From Chitinivorax tropicus (GTDB taxonomy: Bacteria; Pseudomonadota; Gammaproteobacteria; Burkholderiales; SCOH01), in NCBI RefSeq assembly GCF_014202905.1, contig NZ_JACHHY010000002.1:62001-126000 (forward strand): DNA of 64,000 nt. The letters run 5' to 3'. Under the pieces are notes generated by a model. That model made no database searches. It was not told the DNA's origin and was given only the letters and a program-made list of their open reading frames with translations. Made by a program: the position numbers and the translations under genes. Each line of letters begins with the position of its first letter. The stretch's first letter is position 1. Positions 47,818 to 58,304 of the stretch are shown piece by piece.

Positions 47818-48846
47818 CTAAACAAGCGATTTCATATACCAGTCAATGGCTTCTTGAAGTCCTTGCTCAATGGTATGACTTGGCTCAAAGCCAAGCAATT
47901 GCCGTGCTTTGCCAATATCGGCCTGAGAATGACGTACATCTCCGGCGCGGAAAGGCCGGTAGACAGGTTGAAAACTGGCGAGATGGGGATAATGTGGTAA
48001 CAATACCCGTTGCATCATGGCCAACAACTGATTCAGGCTGGTACGCCCGCCCACAGCCACATTATAGACTTGGTTGGTCGCATCGGCTTGGGATGTCGTT
48101 GCAGCCAACAAATTGGCCTGCACCGTGTTGGCGATGTAGCAGAAATCACGTGTGGTCTCACCATCTCCATTCACATACAGAGTCTCTCCCTTGATCATGG
48201 CGGACAGCCACTTGGGAATCACAGCAGCATAGGCGCCATTGGGGTCTTGCCTCGGCCCAAACACGTTGAAATACCGCAAGCCGATCACCTCCATCTGATA
48301 GCTACGCGCAAAGACATCCGCATATAGCTCATTGACGAATTTGGTCACGGCATAGGGAGAAAGCGGCTTGCCAATGGCATCTTCGACTTTGGGCAAAGCA
48401 GGGTGGTCACCATATGTCGAGCTCGATCCGGCATAGACAAAGCGCTTGACCTTCGCATCACGCGCCGCAACCAGCATATTCAGAAAACCAGTGATATTGG
48501 CCGCATTGCTGGTGATTGGGTCCTCCAATGAGCGAGGGACCGAACCCAGCGCTGCCTGATGCAATACATAGTCGACCTGCGAAGCTGCCTGCTGGCAGGC
48601 CGCCAAGTCTCGGACATCACCCTCTATAAATACAAACCGTTCCCATTGAGATGGGCTCACAGCCTGTGAAACCAGTGTCAGATTGTGACGGTGTCCGGTT
48701 GCGAAATTATCCAGCCCAACGACCTGCTGATTCAGTTTCAACAGGGTTTCGACGAGGTTTGAGCCAATGAAACCTGCGGCACCAGTGACGAGCCAGCGGT
48801 AGGTATGCGTGGTGAGATGTTGGCAAAGGCTTACGTATGCAGTCAT
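47818..48846 (-). CDS. NAD-dependent UDP-sugar 4-epimerase (WbpP/TviC-like)
   Basis: A 342-residue extended SDR enzyme. [19 protein letters not shown] gives the NAD loop; [27 protein letters not shown] and the catalytic [14 protein letters not shown] are close to UDP-N-acetylglucosamine C4-epimerases of the WbpP/TviC group, as is [25 protein letters not shown]. The likely product is UDP-N-acetylgalactosamine or its uronate for a surface polysaccharide; substrate choice is inferred. It heads the rhamnose cluster, but no glycosyltransferase gene is in the window. Confidence 0.88.
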   Translation of the reverse strand: MTAYVSLCQHLTTHTYRWLVTGAAGFIGSNLVETLLKLNQQVVGLDNFATGHRHNLTLVSQAVSPSQWERFVFIEGDVRDLAACQQAASQVDYVLHQAALGSVPRSLEDPITSNAANITGFLNMLVAARDAKVKRFVYAGSSSTYGDHPALPKVEDAIGKPLSPYAVTKFVNELYADVFARSYQMEVIGLRYFNVFGPRQDPNGAYAAVIPKWLSAMIKGETLYVNGDGETTRDFCYIANTVQANLLAATTSQADATNQVYNVAVGGRTSLNQLLAMMQRVLLPHYPHLASFQPVYRPFRAGDVRHSQADIGKARQLLGFEPSHTIEQGLQEAIDWYMKSLV

Positions 48847-48907
48847 AAACGAGGCACGGCCATTGCAGGCCGCCTATGATCGGATTGAGAATTCTTTTAT
48901 AGCAAAC

Positions 48908-48934
48908 AAAGGGCTGGCCAGCGGCCAGCCCTTT
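48908..48934 (-). terminator. Terminator after rppH
   Basis: AAAGGGCTGGCC (48908-48919) and GGCCAGCCCTTT (48923-48934) form a perfect 12-base stem with a three-base loop, five bases past the rppH stop. The minus strand continues GTTTGCT, so the T-run is short. It would also block reading into the epimerase gene. Confidence 0.75.
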
Positions 48935-48939
48935 CGTTG

Positions 48940-49446
48940 TCAACGGGATTCACCATGACGCGCCCGATAATGCTCCGCGATCAAATAGCGTTCGAGCTCT
49001 TTCAACGCCTGTGCATACACATCACGCTTGAACTCGATCACGCTCTCGACCGGCGCCCAGTAATCATTCCAGCGCCACGCATCAAACTCCGGGTGGTTGG
49101 TCTTGCGTAGACTGACATCGCAATCTCGCCCGACCAGTCTGAGCAAAAACCAGATCTGCTTCTGCCCTTTATAACTGCCGCGCCATTCGCGGCGAATCCA
49201 GTTGGTCGGCACGTTGTAACGCAACCAGTCCTTGGTCCGACCAAGAATACGCACATGGCGCGATTCGAGGCCGACTTCCTCCAACAGCTCTCGGTACATC
49301 GCTTGCTCAGGTGACTCCCCGGGCTTGATGCCACCTTGTGGAAACTGCCAAGAGTGTTCGCGTATCCGCTTCCCCCAAAAAACCTGATTTCTGGCGTTAC
49401 AAAGTATGATGCCGACATTGGGGCGATAGCCGTCCTTGTCGAGCAT
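48940..49446 (-). CDS. rppH: RNA 5'-pyrophosphohydrolase
   Basis: Nudix hydrolase that removes pyrophosphate from the 5' end of mRNA and starts decay. The start [17 protein letters not shown] and [17 protein letters not shown] run into the Nudix box ending [23 protein letters not shown] and [11 protein letters not shown] are RppH features. The 168 residues fit (E. coli 176). It stands alone between terminators. Confidence 0.96.
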   Translation of the reverse strand: MLDKDGYRPNVGIILCNARNQVFWGKRIREHSWQFPQGGIKPGESPEQAMYRELLEEVGLESRHVRILGRTKDWLRYNVPTNWIRREWRGSYKGQKQIWFLLRLVGRDCDVSLRKTNHPEFDAWRWNDYWAPVESVIEFKRDVYAQALKELERYLIAEHYRARHGESR

Positions 49447-49538
49447 GGTAAATTACCAAAATGTGTAGTTAGCTTGATTTTTTCACATTTCGGAAGGGTT
49501 GGAAAGCGTTGTAACTACAGACCCTTGAATCACCGAAT

Positions 49539-50327
49539 CTATATCAGCAGACGCTTATCCGAATGCATGTTGAGTTTACCCAGCTGACTGACAAATACTG
49601 GGAATTCCAGGCCGTACTGTTGTTCTAGATTTCTTGCCCGATCCCGAAGTGCTACCCACTTCGGATTTCCCTGCGCGCGTTTGAAAGCGAAGATGGCAAC
49701 GTTACCTTTTGTCTGGGCAGGCAGACAGGCTACATGGCCCTCAAAGACACGTTCAATACGCTGCAGCCAGGTATCGAATAGCCGATGATTCCCCCATAGA
49801 TTGACAACCAATACACCACTCTCGGTCAATGCATCTCGACAATGCTGATAAAACGCCTCGGTATTGAGCTGCTCGACGATTTCATAGCCATCATAGCCAT
49901 CCACCAATATCACATCCGCAATTTCATCGCGCCCTGCAATGTAATTTGCACCGTCATCAATCAATATTTGCAGCTGCTCATCATCATTGGGCACAAAAAA
50001 CATAGAGCGCGCCACTTGTACAATTTGAGGGTTGATCTCAACGACGGTGTTGTGCGTCATTGGCAGATACCGATGTATCCATTTCACGACCGACCCGCCC
50101 CCCAGACCGATCGTCACTGCACGTTGAGGAGGCGGACAAAACAGCAGAAAGCCCATCATGCAGCGTGTGTACTCCAACACCAGTTCGTCGGGGGAGGACA
50201 CCTTCATCGAGCTTTGAACGGTGATAGAGCCCAGATGCAGTGAGCGGATGCCCTTCTCTTCACTGACATCCACCTGACCTAGCTGTCCCTTTGATTTATG
50301 CAACCGTTTGTTTCCAAACAAGCCCAT
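49539..50327 (-). CDS. Spermidine-synthase-like methyltransferase-fold protein
   Basis: A 262-residue protein of the polyamine aminopropyltransferase-like group. The nucleotide-binding core reads AVTIGLGGGSVVKWIHRYLP then NTVVEINPQIVQVARS. ILIDDGANYI and VILVDGYDGYEIVEQLNTEAFY match the gate region of SpeE relatives, though several polyamine-site residues differ. It lies two bases upstream of ttcA, so the two are cotranscribed. True aminopropyl transfer is uncertain; many such proteins have unknown substrates. No speD is nearby. Confidence 0.8.
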   Translation of the reverse strand: MGLFGNKRLHKSKGQLGQVDVSEEKGIRSLHLGSITVQSSMKVSSPDELVLEYTRCMMGFLLFCPPPQRAVTIGLGGGSVVKWIHRYLPMTHNTVVEINPQIVQVARSMFFVPNDDEQLQILIDDGANYIAGRDEIADVILVDGYDGYEIVEQLNTEAFYQHCRDALTESGVLVVNLWGNHRLFDTWLQRIERVFEGHVACLPAQTKGNVAIFAFKRAQGNPKWVALRDRARNLEQQYGLEFPVFVSQLGKLNMHSDKRLLI

Positions 50328-50329
50328 GT

Positions 50330-51274
50330 CTATTCGCAGCCGGATTCACGTTTACTGGCAAGGACATTGGGAAATGTCACCACCGACTCAGCCGGTATGG
50401 GGTCTTGAAATGATTCTCGATCAAATGCCTTATCACCATCCGGATTGGCTTCCCCAGTTGGCTTCAACGTTTTGAAGTCGAACAGATCCGGGTCTGCCAG
50501 ATGAGAAGGAACGACATTTTGCAAAGCGGTGAACATGGTTTCGATCCGTCCTGGGAATTTCTTATCCCACTGGTTCAGCATCTCCTTCACAACCTGCCGT
50601 TGAAGATTAGGTTGGGAACCGCACAGATTGCAGGGAATGATTGGAAATTCACGTATCACCGCGTATTTTTCCAGGTCCTTCTCACGACAATAAGCCAGCG
50701 GACGGATCACCATATGCCTACCATCATCTGATACCAGTTTGGGGGGCATGGCTTTTAATTTGCCACCATAGAACATATTCAAGAACAGCGTTTCCAACAT
50801 GTCATCGCGATGGTGCCCCAAGGCGATTTTGGTAGCCCCCAGTTCGTCCGCCACGCGGTAGAGAATACCCCGCCGCAGCCTTGAACATAGCCCGCAGGTG
50901 GTCTTCCCTTCTGGAATCACGCGTTTGACGATGCTATAGGTATCTTCCTCGATGATCCGGAATGGCACCCCTATCTTGGCCAGATAATCAGGCAAGACAT
51001 GTGCTGGGAAGCCTGGTTGCTTTTGATCCAGATTCACCGCAATCAATTCGAAGGAGATGGGAGCATGTTTTTGCAGGTTCAGCAGGATGTCCAACATGGC
51101 ATAACTGTCTTTGCCGCCCGACAAGCACACCATGACCCTGTCACCCGGCTCGATCATGTTGAAATCATTGATCGCCTCGCCGACTGCGTGTCGTAGGCGT
51201 TTGGCCAGTTTATTGGCGTTGTATTCCGCTTTACGGGCTACATCAGTTTCTGCGGTCTGAGCTATGCTTTCCAT
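50330..51274 (-). CDS. ttcA: tRNA 2-thiocytidine synthetase
   Basis: ATP- and iron-sulfur-dependent enzyme that thiolates C32 of tRNA. Visible: the PP-loop [14 protein letters not shown], the first CxxC in [38 protein letters not shown], and the second CxxC in [11 protein letters not shown]. Length 314, E. coli 311. A hairpin with a following T-run lies 11 to 43 bases before its ATG. Its stop is directly followed by the spermidine-synthase-like gene on the same strand. Confidence 0.97.
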   Translation of the reverse strand: MESIAQTAETDVARKAEYNANKLAKRLRHAVGEAINDFNMIEPGDRVMVCLSGGKDSYAMLDILLNLQKHAPISFELIAVNLDQKQPGFPAHVLPDYLAKIGVPFRIIEEDTYSIVKRVIPEGKTTCGLCSRLRRGILYRVADELGATKIALGHHRDDMLETLFLNMFYGGKLKAMPPKLVSDDGRHMVIRPLAYCREKDLEKYAVIREFPIIPCNLCGSQPNLQRQVVKEMLNQWDKKFPGRIETMFTALQNVVPSHLADPDLFDFKTLKPTGEANPDGDKAFDRESFQDPIPAESVVTFPNVLASKRESGCE

Positions 51275-51284
51275 CGTGCCTGCT

Positions 51285-51317
51285 GTCCTGAAAAAATCAA
51301 ACGGGGCTTTCGCCCCG
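51285..51317 (-). terminator. Hairpin with T-run between the pseudouridine synthase gene and ttcA
   Basis: Minus strand CGGGGC-GAAA-GCCCCG (51302-51317), a GNRA-type loop, followed by TTTGATTTTTT. It can end the upstream transcript, 149 bases past that stop; since it stands just before ttcA, it could also act as a leader attenuator. Confidence 0.7.
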
Positions 51318-51465
51318 CCATGCGATTACGTGCTCCGCTCCAAATGGCCTGAACCAAAGCCGCGCAATCTAACTTTAAGAAATCAATCGTATTTTACCGA
51401 AAATCCATCACTTTTTCGACCTTCTCACCATTCCGTCCTGGCTCTATTCAGATGGAAATCCGTTT

Positions 51466-52197
51466 TCAGAATGATTCATCTGCCGACAGATAACGCCATT
51501 GTCCAGGTGGCAGGTTCCCCAGCATGACTTTGCCAATACGAATCCGTTTCAGCCCAACCACCCGAAGCCCGACCAGCTCACACATCCGCCGGATCTGCCG
51601 TTTTTTGCCCTCACGCAAGATGAACCGCAACTGGTCTTCGTTCTGCCACCACACCTTGGCCGGCTTCAGCGCTTGGCCATCCAGCGACAGGCCATGATTG
51701 AGTTTCTTCAACCCATCTGCGGAGAGCTTTCCCTCCACCCTGACCAAATATTCCTTCTCCGTTCCGCTGTCCTCACCAATCAACTGCTTGGCAATGCGGC
51801 CATCCTGCGTCATCACCAACAAGCCGACAGAATCGATGTCCAAGCGGCCCGCTGGCGCCAGCCCTTTCAGATGCGCGGGTTGAAAACGAGTGCGCGATGG
51901 ATCCTCCTTCCAATGCCGCTCGGCTGTGATCAAGGTGGCAGCAGGTTTATAGCCCTGCTCAGCCTGGCCTGACACATAGCCTACGGGTTTGTTCAGAAGG
52001 ATGGTCACACGTTGGCTTTGCGTAGCACGTGCCTGGGCATCCAACACGATCTTCTGTGACGGCAACACCTTGCTACCCAGCTGATCGACAATGACACCAT
52101 CAACCTTGACCCACCCTTTGGCGATGTACTCATCTGCTTCTCGGCGCGAACATAAACCAAGCTCTGCCATGCGCTTGGACAATCGGACAGGTTCCAT
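51466..52197 (-). CDS. RsuA-family rRNA pseudouridine synthase (RluF-like)
   Basis: A 243-residue enzyme that isomerises a uridine in rRNA or tRNA. The N-terminal S4 domain reads [22 protein letters not shown]. The catalytic domain has [10 protein letters not shown], the aspartate motif [17 protein letters not shown], and [29 protein letters not shown]. These features fit RluF/RluB/RsuA; RluF is my best fit but the target base cannot be fixed by sequence. It is alone on its strand, with divergent DUF3617 upstream. Confidence 0.9.
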   Translation of the reverse strand: MEPVRLSKRMAELGLCSRREADEYIAKGWVKVDGVIVDQLGSKVLPSQKIVLDAQARATQSQRVTILLNKPVGYVSGQAEQGYKPAATLITAERHWKEDPSRTRFQPAHLKGLAPAGRLDIDSVGLLVMTQDGRIAKQLIGEDSGTEKEYLVRVEGKLSADGLKKLNHGLSLDGQALKPAKVWWQNEDQLRFILREGKKRQIRRMCELVGLRVVGLKRIRIGKVMLGNLPPGQWRYLSADESF

Positions 52198-52312
52198 ACC
52201 ACATCATTCTTGAATTGATTGGTCGCTATTGTACCCCGCCAAGCAGTCAACGCATGAATACCCATGATCATGTATGCTGAAGGCATTTTCTTCAACATGA
52301 CTGGGAGCTGGC

Positions 52313-52879
52313 ATGATGAATGCCCGACAATTATCCATGGCCATATTAGGCCTGATCAGTGTGATGGCCTCAGCCCAGGGCCCACAGATCGGCATGACCT
52401 ACCCCAATATGAAACTTGGGCTATGGCAGGTGCAAACCGAGGTGGCAGGCACCGACCGAGAATCACAAGGGATGCGTGAGCAGCAAAAGAAAAAGCAGGG
52501 CACGGTAAAAAATATGTCTGCGGAGACCAAATCACAGATACAACAAGCCATGGGCAGACAGAGCGCCCAGCATGAATCCGTCAACGGCGCAAATCGTGTC
52601 TGCGTAAGGGCAGAGCAAATTCAATCATTGAACCAAGGGCAGGTTGAAACCTTGCCATACTGTTCGAAACCAGAGATCAAAACCCGAAGCGATGGCTGGT
52701 CATTCACCATGCGATGCAATGAACAGGGCCCACGCACTGAAATCACGGGCAATGTCGTGCTTGATGGTGAGCACGCTTATACCAGCTCATTCAACATCGC
52801 CACACAAGGCGAAGACGGCAAGATGCGAAGCATGGCTTTCCAGCAGCGCGCCAGGTGGATCGCTCCCACCTGCCAATAG
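52313..52879 (+). CDS. DUF3617 family secreted protein
   Basis: A 188-residue protein with a signal peptide (about 1-22, LSMAILGLISVMASAQG). The mature part has the DUF3617 layout: MKLGLWQVQTEVAG near the start, a polar Gln/Lys-rich stretch, a CV…C pair (NRVCVRAEQ, LPYCSKPEIK), WSFTMRCNEQGPRTEITG, and a C-terminal cysteine. GGGAG lies before the tandem ATG. The family is periplasmic and of unknown function. It is divergent from the pseudouridine synthase gene. Confidence 0.85.
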   Translation: MMNARQLSMAILGLISVMASAQGPQIGMTYPNMKLGLWQVQTEVAGTDRESQGMREQQKKKQGTVKNMSAETKSQIQQAMGRQSAQHESVNGANRVCVRAEQIQSLNQGQVETLPYCSKPEIKTRSDGWSFTMRCNEQGPRTEITGNVVLDGEHAYTSSFNIATQGEDGKMRSMAFQQRARWIAPTCQ

Positions 52880-53035
52880 CCCTGCCTGCTGGTGCGGTTC
52901 ATGGCCTGCACTCACACAGGCTTCAGGCCAACTGACCGACAGAATACATTTCCCAGTGGATGGGCATGCGACACATTGCAGCAAACTGGATAAGCCCTTA
53001 CCCTGTGCGTTGATCGCTTGTTTGAATGAAAACTG

Positions 53036-53260
53036 ATGACTGAAATCGAATTTGAATTACGTGACGACTTTGTCGAACTCCATCAACTGCTGAAACTGAC
53101 CGGCATTGCAGACAGTGGCGGCATGGGGAAGCTATTGGTCGCCAACGGAGAAGTCCGGGTGGATGGACAACCAGAGAGCCGGAAGACAGCTAAGATCCGC
53201 GCCAATCAGGTGGTTGAATGCTTGGGTACTCGCATTCGAGTGCTGGCTCCGGCTGGCTAG
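53036..53260 (+). CDS. S4-domain RNA-binding protein (YbcJ-like)
   Basis: A 74-residue protein that is a single S4-like fold: FVELHQLLKLTGIADSGGMGK then LLVANGEVRVDGQPESRKTAKIRANQVVE. E. coli YbcJ is 70 residues with the same pattern. Likely binds structured RNA; a link to rRNA or tRNA is inferred. It follows DUF3617 after 156 bases that hold no supported gene, and converges with the esterase gene. Confidence 0.9.
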   Translation: MTEIEFELRDDFVELHQLLKLTGIADSGGMGKLLVANGEVRVDGQPESRKTAKIRANQVVECLGTRIRVLAPAG

Positions 53261-53281
53261 ATCTCCCAGGCCACCGAGGCA

Positions 53282-53854
53282 TCATGTCCCGGCGTGGGTG
53301 AGGAAATTCACAATGTGTCGCAGATGGCGCTCAAAGTGCACGAATGAATGATCCCCACCCACTTCGATAGTCATGTTGACCCCCATCAGCTTATCCACAG
53401 CCAATCGATAGTCCAGGACCTCATCACCTGTTTGTGTCAGCAGCCAATAGTCTGCCAGCCGCTCAGGGGATGGTGTTTCCAGAGACCTCAGCTCGTCCAT
53501 GTGGCTTTCCGTCAGCGTAAATGCCTCGCCGGTATAAGGGCTGACTTGTGGCCCCAGAAACCGTTGCAGATCTTGGTAGGGCTTGATGGCAGGGTTGACC
53601 AACACCGCACGGCATTCAAATTTTCTGGCCAGATACAGGGCGTAGTATCCACCCAATGAGCTTCCTATCAGGCCAGGCTTGACTGGCAATGCCGCAATCA
53701 ATTCCGAAAGCGCTGCCATCGCTTGCGCAGGATAGGGTGACAGCTTCGGGCACTGGTACTCATCCGCCCAGCCCTGTTCAGCCATGAAGTCACGCATCTG
53801 CGTGGCCTTGAATGAGCCCGGGCCAGACATGAATCCATGTAGATAAATGATCAT
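53282..53854 (-). CDS. YqiA/YcfP-like alpha/beta-hydrolase esterase
   Basis: The start MIIYLHGFMSGPGSFKATQM fits the family; the frame open to 53935 would add unrelated residues. The nucleophile lies in GLIGSSLGGYYALYLA, the acid in LLTQTGDEVLDYR and the histidine in VGGDHSFVHFERH. Product 190 residues. Relatives hydrolyse short acyl or CoA thioesters; the substrate here is unknown. The ATG comes one base after the stop of the FimV-C-like gene, so they are coupled. Confidence 0.88.
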   Translation of the reverse strand: MIIYLHGFMSGPGSFKATQMRDFMAEQGWADEYQCPKLSPYPAQAMAALSELIAALPVKPGLIGSSLGGYYALYLARKFECRAVLVNPAIKPYQDLQRFLGPQVSPYTGEAFTLTESHMDELRSLETPSPERLADYWLLTQTGDEVLDYRLAVDKLMGVNMTIEVGGDHSFVHFERHLRHIVNFLTHAGT

Positions 53855-53855
53855 G

Positions 53856-54275
53856 TCAGGACCGCCCTTGCTGCGTATTGCCGCTGGGCTGATACAACGG
53901 GTTGTCTGGGTCCATCTTACGGCCAGCCCTGGCAATTTTATCCCACAAAATCAATTTGTTCTGGATCAGCGCAGGATAAACATCCCGCGCAACCCGTTCG
54001 AATTCGTCACGATTGTTCAATTTAGCGTAGCAACGTAGCAGCTGCAGTTTGGCATGCATATTGCGCGGGTCCCGCAGCTGTGCTTCCAGCAGCAGTTGAA
54101 TCGCTTCTGAGTACCGCTTGTAATGGAGCAGGATTTCAGCCTCTGCAACCAGGTCCAGTTTGGTCAACGGCCCATAGCGCTGATTCCAGACGCGACGCCG
54201 CTTGACCAGCCAATACAGAATGGCCAGCACCAGCACTGCACATAGCGCCCATATGATTTGTTGTCCAAGTTCCAT
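53856..54275 (-). CDS. Single-pass membrane protein with FimV-C-like helical domain
   Basis: From the ATG at 54275 the product is 139 residues: one membrane helix (ELGQQIIWALCAVLVLAILYWL, about 2-24), a basic stretch, and a TPR-like pair of helices ending with RVARDVYPALIQNKLILWDKIARAGRKMDPDNPLY. That closing part recalls the C-terminal domain of FimV, a peptidoglycan and polar-organising protein of type IV pilus bacteria, but the LysM part is absent. The frame is open to 54437; those extra residues look non-coding. Start uncertain because AAGG is very close to the ATG. Role unknown. Confidence 0.65.
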   Translation of the reverse strand: MELGQQIIWALCAVLVLAILYWLVKRRRVWNQRYGPLTKLDLVAEAEILLHYKRYSEAIQLLLEAQLRDPRNMHAKLQLLRCYAKLNNRDEFERVARDVYPALIQNKLILWDKIARAGRKMDPDNPLYQPSGNTQQGRS

Positions 54276-54503
54276 GACCTTAACTTCACCATGGCTGGTA
54301 TCAAACAGCCACGGCATCTCCTTGCTTGTGGGATCGACCGGAAAAAAGCCGCAGGCTTCCGCCTGGAAATAGCACGGCAACCAGCGCCGTGAGACCGGAC
54401 TCACCCTGACCATCCGGGTACAGCCCTCAATTCGCATTTCTCAAAGCATGAAACAGGCCATGGGGGCTGTCAAATACCAGACATGCGATTGAAAGCATAC
54501 CAA

Positions 54504-54516
54504 TGAACACCTTTCA
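54504..54516 (+). promoter_or_regulatory. MetR-type site upstream of metH
   Basis: TGAACACCTTTCA fits TGAA-N5-TTCA, the E. coli MetR binding pattern, exactly. It lies 99 bases before the proposed metH start. Confidence 0.6.
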
Positions 54517-54561
54517 TTTCTTTAGCCTGTACCATTCGAGCGTGGTTTGCCATGCTAAAAT

Positions 54562-54573
54562 TGAAAACTTTCA
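54562..54573 (+). promoter_or_regulatory. Second MetR-like dyad upstream of metH
   Basis: TGAAAACTTTCA: same arms with a four-base centre. It lies 30 bases before the metH start, 46 bases from the first site. Confidence 0.4.
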
Positions 54574-54602
54574 TCAATTTGCATTACACCAGAGTCATTG
54601 AC

Positions 54603-57600
54603 ATGCCTGTGAACCGTACCGCTGAACTGAAACGCCTGCTCGCTGACCGCATTCTGATACTTGATGGTGGCATGGGCACCATGATTCAACGGTACGAGCT
54701 TGATGAAGCTGACTATCGCGGGGAGCGATTCAAGGATTGGCCCAGCGATCTGAAAGGCAATAATGACCTGCTGGTGCTGACTCAGCCGCAGATCATCTCA
54801 GCAATCCATCAGGCTTATCTGGATGCGGGTGCCGACATCATCGAGACTAACTCCTTCAATGGTACATCAGTCGCAATGGCCGACTACGACATGCAGGCGT
54901 TGGTCTATGAGCTCAATTATGAATCAGCCAGATTGGTCAAAACGCTATGCGAAGCGGAGACGGAGAAAAACCCGTCCAAACCCCGCTTCTGCGCAGGCGT
55001 ACTCGGCCCCACCAACCGCACCTGCTCCATCAGCCCCGATGTCAATGATCCTGGGTTCCGCAACGTTACATTTGATGAACTGGTGGAGGCCTATACCGAG
55101 GCGATTCGCGGCCTGGTCGATGGCGGTGCGGATCTGCTGTTGGTCGAGACAATTTTTGACACTTTGAACGCAAAAGCGGCAGTGTTCGCCATCAGGCAGT
55201 TCTTTGATGAGCAGGGTTTTGAATTGCCGGTGATGATTTCCGGCACCATCACCGATCAATCAGGCCGTACGTTGACAGGCCAGACCACCGAGGCTTTCTA
55301 TAACTCGTTGAGCCACGCCGAGCCACTCAGCATGGGGCTGAACTGCGCGCTGGGCCCTGATCTGTTACGCCCTTATGTGGAAGAGATGGCGCGGGTTTCC
55401 AGTGCCTATGTCTCAGTGCATGCCAACGCCGGCCTGCCCAATGCCTTTGGCGGTTACGACCTGACGCCCGATGACATGGCAGAACAAGTCAAGGAATGGG
55501 CAGAGGCGGGCTTCGTCAATATCGTCGGCGGTTGTTGTGGCACCACACCCGACCATATCCGCGCCATGGTGCAGACACTGGCAATGGTCCCTCCTCGGCA
55601 ATTGCCTGACATCGAAAAGAAATGCCGCTTATCTGGCCTGGAGCCCTTCAATATTGGTGACCGCGATCTATTCGTCAATGTTGGTGAGCGCACCAACGTC
55701 ACAGGCTCTCGCGCCTTTGCCAAGCTGATCCTTGCGGGGGATTACGCCACTGCGCTGGATGTCGCCCGGCAACAGGTCGAGAACGGCGCACAGGTGATCG
55801 ACATCAACATGGATGAGGGCATGCTGGATGCCCACAAAGCCATGGTCACCTTTTTGAACCTGATTGCCGCCGAGCCGGATATTTCGCGGGTGCCAATCAT
55901 GATCGACAGCTCGAAATGGAGCGTGATCGAAGCAGGCCTGAAGTGCGTGCAAGGCAAAGGCATTGTCAACTCGATCTCGCTTAAGGAGGGCTATGACGAG
56001 TTTGTGCACCACGCCAAGTTGGTGCGTCGTTATGGTGCAGCAGTCATCGTGATGGCCTTTGATGAGCAAGGCCAGGCTGATACCTTTGCCCGCAAGATTG
56101 AGATCTGCAAACGTTCTTACGACATCTTGGTCAATGAGATCGGCTTCCCACCTGAAGATATCATCTTCGACCCCAATATTTTTGCGGTCGCGACTGGGAT
56201 CGACGAGCACGCTCTCTATGGCCTGGATTTCATCCGTGCCACGGGTTGGATCAAGGAAAATCTACCTCACGCCAAGATATCCGGCGGCGTGTCGAATGTC
56301 TCGTTCTCATTCCGTGGTAATAACAAGGTTCGTGAGGCGATCCACGCCGTCTTTCTCTACCATGCCATCAAACAAGGCATGACGATGGGTATCGTCAATG
56401 CCGGGGCGTTGGAGGTGTATGAGGAAATTCCAGCCGCACTGTGTGAGCGCATTGAAGACGTCGTTTTGAACCGCCCCCCCAAAGATGGTGGCGATGCCAC
56501 TGAGCATCTGATCAGCCTGGCGGAAAAATTCAAAGGCGATGCCAGCCAGACCCAGACTGAAGACCTGAGCTGGCGCCAGGGCCCGCTGCAGGATCGCATC
56601 ACCCATGCATTGGTGAAAGGCATCACCACCTATATCGTCGAAGACACCGAAGAAGCCCGCCAGTCAGTCCCCCGCCCCATTAATGTGATCGAAGGGCCAC
56701 TGATGACCGGGATGAACCATGTGGGCGACCTGTTCGGTGCCGGCAAAATGTTCTTGCCACAGGTGGTGAAATCAGCCCGCGTCATGAAACAAGCCGTGGC
56801 ATATCTGGAGCCATTCATCGAAGAGGAAAAGATCCGGTTGGGCCTGCAGGATGCCCCAGCCAAAGGCAAGATCATCATGGCCACCGTCAAAGGTGATGTA
56901 CACGACATTGGCAAGAACATTGTCGGTGTCGTCTTGCGATGCAATAACTATCAGGTATTCGATCTGGGTGTCATGGTGCCCTCACAGGTCATTCTCGACA
57001 AGGCACGCGAAGTTGGCGCTGATATCATAGGCCTGTCTGGGTTGATCACCCCATCCTTGGAGGAGATGAGCCATGTCGCCAAGGAAATGGCCCGGCAAGG
57101 TTTTGATGTCCCTTTGTTGATCGGCGGCGCAACGACCTCCAAGGTCCACACTGCCGTCAAGATCGCCCCCCATTACACCCAGCCGGTTGTCTATGTGCCA
57201 GACGCATCGCGTGCAGTCGGCGTCTGCTCCAATCTATTGTCCGATGAACTGAAAGACGAGTTCGTCACCAAGCTGGCTGCCGAGTATGACAACATCCGCA
57301 CCATCCATGCCAACCGTGAAAAATCCCCGCTGCTCAGCCTGGACAAAGCACGTGGCAATGCCGTCAAGATCGACTGGCAAAGCTACGCCCCGCCACAACC
57401 CAAGCACATTGGCGTCAAGCGATTTGAACACTACCCGCTGGCGGAGATTGCCAACTTCATCGACTGGAGCCCCTTCTTCAATGCATGGGAGCTGTTCGGC
57501 AAATTCCCACGCATCCTCGACGACGAGGTCGTTGGTGAAACGGCTCGCAGCCTGTTTGCCGACGCACAGAAAATGTTGAAACAGCTGATCGACGAGAACT

Positions 57601-58304
57601 GGGTGCAGGCCAATGGCGTCATCGGCTTGTTCCCCGCCAACAGCGTGGGTGACGACATCGAATGTTACGACCCCGATACCGGCGAAACCCTGCTGACCTG
57701 GCACAATCTGCGCCAGCAAAATCAAAAGGCCGAGGGCAAGCCCAATTACTGTCTGGCGGATTTCATTGCCCCCAAGTCATCCGGCAGACAAGACTACCTC
57801 GGCGCCTTTGCAGTCACCGCAGGCCTCAACATCGAGCCCCATGTGGCGCGCTTTGAAGCAGCCCACGACGACTACAGCGCCATCATGGTCAAAGCACTGG
57901 CAGACCGGCTGGCGGAAGCCTTCGCAGAATTGATGCACACCAAGATCCGCACCGAGCTTTGGGGGTACGTATCCGACGAACGACTCGACAATGATGAGTT
58001 GATTGACGAGAAATACGTCGGCATCCGCCCGGCTCCTGGCTACCCAGCTTGCCCAGACCACACCGCCAAGACAGCGCTATTCAAAGCTCTCGATGCCCCC
58101 AGCATCGGCATGACCCTGACCGAAGGCTACGCCATGCTGCCCACTGCTGCTGTCAGTGGCTTCTATTTCAGTCACCCTGCCAGCCAGTATTTTGCCGTTG
58201 GCAAAATCGACAAAGACCAAGTTGAAGATTATGCGGAAAGACGTGGCGTCAGTTTTGCACAGGCAGAGCGAGACTTGGCACCCATATTGGGCTACAACAC
58301 CTGA
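54603..58304 (+). CDS. metH: Cobalamin-dependent methionine synthase
   Basis: Moves a methyl group from 5-methyltetrahydrofolate through cobalamin to homocysteine. The 1,233 residues show all four modules: homocysteine-binding barrel (about 1-330; [13 protein letters not shown], zinc cysteines near 248 and at 311-312 in [10 protein letters not shown]); folate barrel (about 350-620; [13 protein letters not shown]); cobalamin module (about 650-890; His 767 in [15 protein letters not shown] is the cobalt ligand); and the reactivation domain that binds AdoMet (about 900-1230; [12 protein letters not shown]). The ATG at 54603 aligns with other MetH starts; the 17-codon extension carries a MetR-like site and is probably leader. 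A hairpin terminator follows. Confidence 0.97.
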   Translation: MPVNRTAELKRLLADRILILDGGMGTMIQRYELDEADYRGERFKDWPSDLKGNNDLLVLTQPQIISAIHQAYLDAGADIIETNSFNGTSVAMADYDMQALVYELNYESARLVKTLCEAETEKNPSKPRFCAGVLGPTNRTCSISPDVNDPGFRNVTFDELVEAYTEAIRGLVDGGADLLLVETIFDTLNAKAAVFAIRQFFDEQGFELPVMISGTITDQSGRTLTGQTTEAFYNSLSHAEPLSMGLNCALGPDLLRPYVEEMARVSSAYVSVHANAGLPNAFGGYDLTPDDMAEQVKEWAEAGFVNIVGGCCGTTPDHIRAMVQTLAMVPPRQLPDIEKKCRLSGLEPFNIGDRDLFVNVGERTNVTGSRAFAKLILAGDYATALDVARQQVENGAQVIDINMDEGMLDAHKAMVTFLNLIAAEPDISRVPIMIDSSKWSVIEAGLKCVQGKGIVNSISLKEGYDEFVHHAKLVRRYGAAVIVMAFDEQGQADTFARKIEICKRSYDILVNEIGFPPEDIIFDPNIFAVATGIDEHALYGLDFIRATGWIKENLPHAKISGGVSNVSFSFRGNNKVREAIHAVFLYHAIKQGMTMGIVNAGALEVYEEIPAALCERIEDVVLNRPPKDGGDATEHLISLAEKFKGDASQTQTEDLSWRQGPLQDRITHALVKGITTYIVEDTEEARQSVPRPINVIEGPLMTGMNHVGDLFGAGKMFLPQVVKSARVMKQAVAYLEPFIEEEKIRLGLQDAPAKGKIIMATVKGDVHDIGKNIVGVVLRCNNYQVFDLGVMVPSQVILDKAREVGADIIGLSGLITPSLEEMSHVAKEMARQGFDVPLLIGGATTSKVHTAVKIAPHYTQPVVYVPDASRAVGVCSNLLSDELKDEFVTKLAAEYDNIRTIHANREKSPLLSLDKARGNAVKIDWQSYAPPQPKHIGVKRFEHYPLAEIANFIDWSPFFNAWELFGKFPRILDDEVVGETARSLFADAQKMLKQLIDENWVQANGVIGLFPANSVGDDIECYDPDTGETLLTWHNLRQQNQKAEGKPNYCLADFIAPKSSGRQDYLGAFAVTAGLNIEPHVARFEAAHDDYSAIMVKALADRLAEAFAELMHTKIRTELWGYVSDERLDNDELIDEKYVGIRPAPGYPACPDHTAKTALFKALDAPSIGMTLTEGYAMLPTAAVSGFYFSHPASQYFAVGKIDKDQVEDYAERRGVSFAQAERDLAPILGYNT

